Below, one piece after another: positions 62,529 to 64,000 of a stretch of 64,000 nt of DNA (positions are counted from its first letter, which is position 1; the number at the start of each line of letters is the position of its first letter). The translations under genes were made by a program, and so were the position numbers. Source of the DNA: Cyclobacterium roseum. Lineage in GTDB: Bacteria > Bacteroidota > Bacteroidia > Cytophagales > Cyclobacteriaceae. The DNA lies in NCBI RefSeq assembly GCF_010119225.1, contig NZ_WNKF01000003.1:248001-312000 (forward strand), written 5' to 3'. Under the pieces are notes generated by a model that did not search any database, was not told the DNA's origin, and saw only the letters and a list, made by a program, of their open reading frames with translations.

Positions 62529-64000
62529 ATGAGAAAAATCTTATTTGTCGGCTTTGCTTTATTTGCCTTTGTGCTTTTGGCACTGGCAGCGGTTCCTTTT
62601 TTCTTCAAAGACAAGATTTTTGATAGTTTAGATAAGGAACTAGCCAATGCAGTGAATGCCCAGGTATATTACGACCGGGATGAAATCGGCTTAAGTGTTT
62701 TCCGAAGTTTCCCACAGTTATCTGCTACCATGGGTGATTTTGGGGTCAGGGGAAACCCTCCTTTTCAAGGGGATACCCTGATCCATGTGGGATACCTGCA
62801 GGTAGATATAGATATCTGGTCTGTATTGTTTGATGATAATCCCAGTTTGAAAGGCGTTCATTTGGAAGACGGGCAGATCTATGTGAAAGTGATGGAAGAT
62901 GGACAGGCCAATTACGATATCGCCAAAGCGGTAGAAGAGGAAGTCGATCAACCGGATCCGGACTCATCATCGTTTCAGCTGGGGGTGGATTTTATCGAGG
63001 TAAATAACCTGGACCTGATTTACGATGATCGTTCACTGGATTATTTGATGGTGCTTTCCGACATGAACCTGCAAGGGAGCGGTGATCTGACCCTGGATGT
63101 TTATGACTTGATGGTAAGAGGAGACGCACAGGTGGTAAACGTTACCTATGAGGGAGTGGAGTACCTTTCAAATAAGCTCCTTACTCTGGATTCAAAAGTC
63201 AATGTGGATCTTGAAAAAATGCGTTTTGCTGCGAATGATGCCTTTCTAAAATTAAACGAATTTGGCTTTGAAATAGAGGGTTACCTGGCAATGCCGGAAG
63301 AAGACATAGAAATGGATTTGGCCTTTTCCGGCGAAAACAATGATTTTAAGAGTGTTTTATCGCTGGTTCCGGGAATTTACTCTGATTCTTTTGATAACCT
63401 GACTACTTCAGGACAGATGGATTTTTCAGGTAGTGTCAATGGCCTGTATAACGAGACCAGTTTTCCAGGATTTCAATTTGCACTTTTGGTAGACGATGGC
63501 ATGTTCCAATTTCCGGACTTGCCAAGACCCGTTCAGCATGTCAATCTGGACTTAAAAGTATCCAACAGTAGCGGAAATTTGGACCTGACCACCATTGATC
63601 TATCCCAATTTTCGCTCGAATTTGGAAATCAACCTGTTTTGGGCCGCTTCTATTTAAAGGACCTGGTGAGTTACGAAATGGATGCCGGACTCAAAGGAAA
63701 TATCAACCTGTTGGAACTCACCTCTATTTTTCCTCTGGAGGGACTTGAACTCAAAGGAAAACTTTCACTGGACATGAGTGCGAAGGGCAGGTACGATAGT
63801 GCGGCGCAGATTATTCCCACTATCAATGCGCAAGTCGGACTGGATGACGGATATATAAAGACCAGCGAATACCCAGCGCCCATAGAACAGATTAATTTCC
63901 GGGCAGAGGCCTCAAATTCCACCGGGCGCATGCGCGATTTGAGTCTGGATGTGCCTTCTTTTGGCTTTAAACTGGAGGAAGAGACGGTTACGGGAAGTTT
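62529..64000 (+). CDS. AsmA-family protein, truncated by window end
   Basis: 490 codons from the ATG at 62529, running off the right edge. One N-terminal membrane helix (about 5-26, ILFVGFALFAFVLLALAAVPFFF in parts), then the AsmA N-terminal domain: VYYDRDEIGLSVFRSFPQLSATMGDFGV in parts, GDTLIHVGYLQVDIDIWSVLF and repeated beta-rich lattice sequence. AsmA/TamB-type proteins are large bridges moving phospholipid between inner and outer membranes. The Bacteroidota member is normally well over 700 residues, so a good part lies outside the window. Confidence 0.88.
   Translation, partial: MRKILFVGFALFAFVLLALAAVPFFFKDKIFDSLDKELANAVNAQVYYDRDEIGLSVFRSFPQLSATMGDFGVRGNPPFQGDTLIHVGYLQVDIDIWSVLFDDNPSLKGVHLEDGQIYVKVMEDGQANYDIAKAVEEEVDQPDPDSSSFQLGVDFIEVNNLDLIYDDRSLDYLMVLSDMNLQGSGDLTLDVYDLMVRGDAQVVNVTYEGVEYLSNKLLTLDSKVNVDLEKMRFAANDAFLKLNEFGFEIEGYLAMPEEDIEMDLAFSGENNDFKSVLSLVPGIYSDSFDNLTTSGQMDFSGSVNGLYNETSFPGFQFALLVDDGMFQFPDLPRPVQHVNLDLKVSNSSGNLDLTTIDLSQFSLEFGNQPVLGRFYLKDLVSYEMDAGLKGNINLLELTSIFPLEGLELKGKLSLDMSAKGRYDSAAQIIPTINAQVGLDDGYIKTSEYPAPIEQINFRAEASNSTGRMRDLSLDVPSFGFKLEEETVTGS

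Noticed and set aside
1-64000. CRISPR arrays, insertion sequences, prophage, defence islands
   Set aside because: No regularly spaced repeats, transposase, integrase, phage or restriction genes are present; all long frames are accounted for by housekeeping or envelope genes.

Overview
The window comes from a Bacteroidota chromosome, most likely order Cytophagales (Cyclobacteriaceae-like). The reasons are a complete gldK-gldL-gldM-gldN block with a PorP/SprF protein, a SprE/PorW lipoprotein, a SusC-type receptor, several Bacteroidota-restricted domain families (DUF4271, DUF4783), and promoters of the Bacteroidota type (TTTG at -33, TAnnTTTG at -7) with weak Shine-Dalgarno signals. The order-level placement is inference. 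I see no tRNA, rRNA, CRISPR array, insertion sequence or prophage. Gene density is high and base composition looks even, so this reads as core chromosome.

Layout. 1-5505: a SusC receptor cut by the window edge, a GNAT acetyltransferase, an aldehyde dehydrogenase, a DUF721 protein and hemW. 5679-15884: ten genes in one direction (SMP-30 lactonase, Omp85 protein, DUF4271, HemD-like, PorP/SprF, gldKLMN), i.e. the gliding/type IX secretion (T9SS) motor with a conserved upstream tail. 15940-22728, opposite strand: sprE, penicillin-binding protein 1A and uvrC, closing against gldN at a shared terminator. 22872-29830: M23 peptidase, bactofilin and an F-type ATP synthase operon (atpZ, small membrane protein, atpB-E-F-H-A-G) without atpD/atpC, which are commonly encoded elsewhere in this phylum. 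30029-32087: mnmH and selD, a selenium-to-tRNA pair. 32080-38378: mixed genes, including an SGNH hydrolase, a membrane protein with a striking voltage-sensor S4 helix but no pore, a 37-residue basic peptide, a nuclease/phosphatase-fold enzyme, two tandem paralogous small proteins of unknown function and a Tat-exported PhoX protein. 38615-47078: TPR protein, ribH, aspartate kinase, ABC exporter, nadC, DUF4783 and gpmI with a structured leader. 47444-51488, minus strand: sodium:proton antiporter, Glu/Leu dehydrogenase, anmK. 51592-59436: coaX, outer-membrane protein, TPR protein, lptC, small membrane protein, CNNM/CBS protein and a PpiD/SurA-like isomerase, an envelope-biogenesis cluster. 59536-61530: DUF493, pterin dehydratase, rsmI, inositol monophosphatase. 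61760-64000: an F420-reductase-like protein and an AsmA protein cut by the window edge.

The strongest theme is the cell envelope: T9SS motor, T9SS lipoprotein, peptidoglycan synthase, peptidoglycan hydrolase, bactofilin, LptC, PpiD and Omp85 all lie here. I did not find a clearly new defence or mobile system. The items most worth a second look are the pore-less voltage-sensor protein (33090-34196), the tandem small-protein pair (35790-36411), the structured gpmI leader (44883-44942), the perfect 10-bp hairpin over the rsmI start codon (60041-60066), a terminator only about 20 nt upstream of ribH, a hairpin between atpE and atpF, and the hitchhiker genes of the gld cluster.
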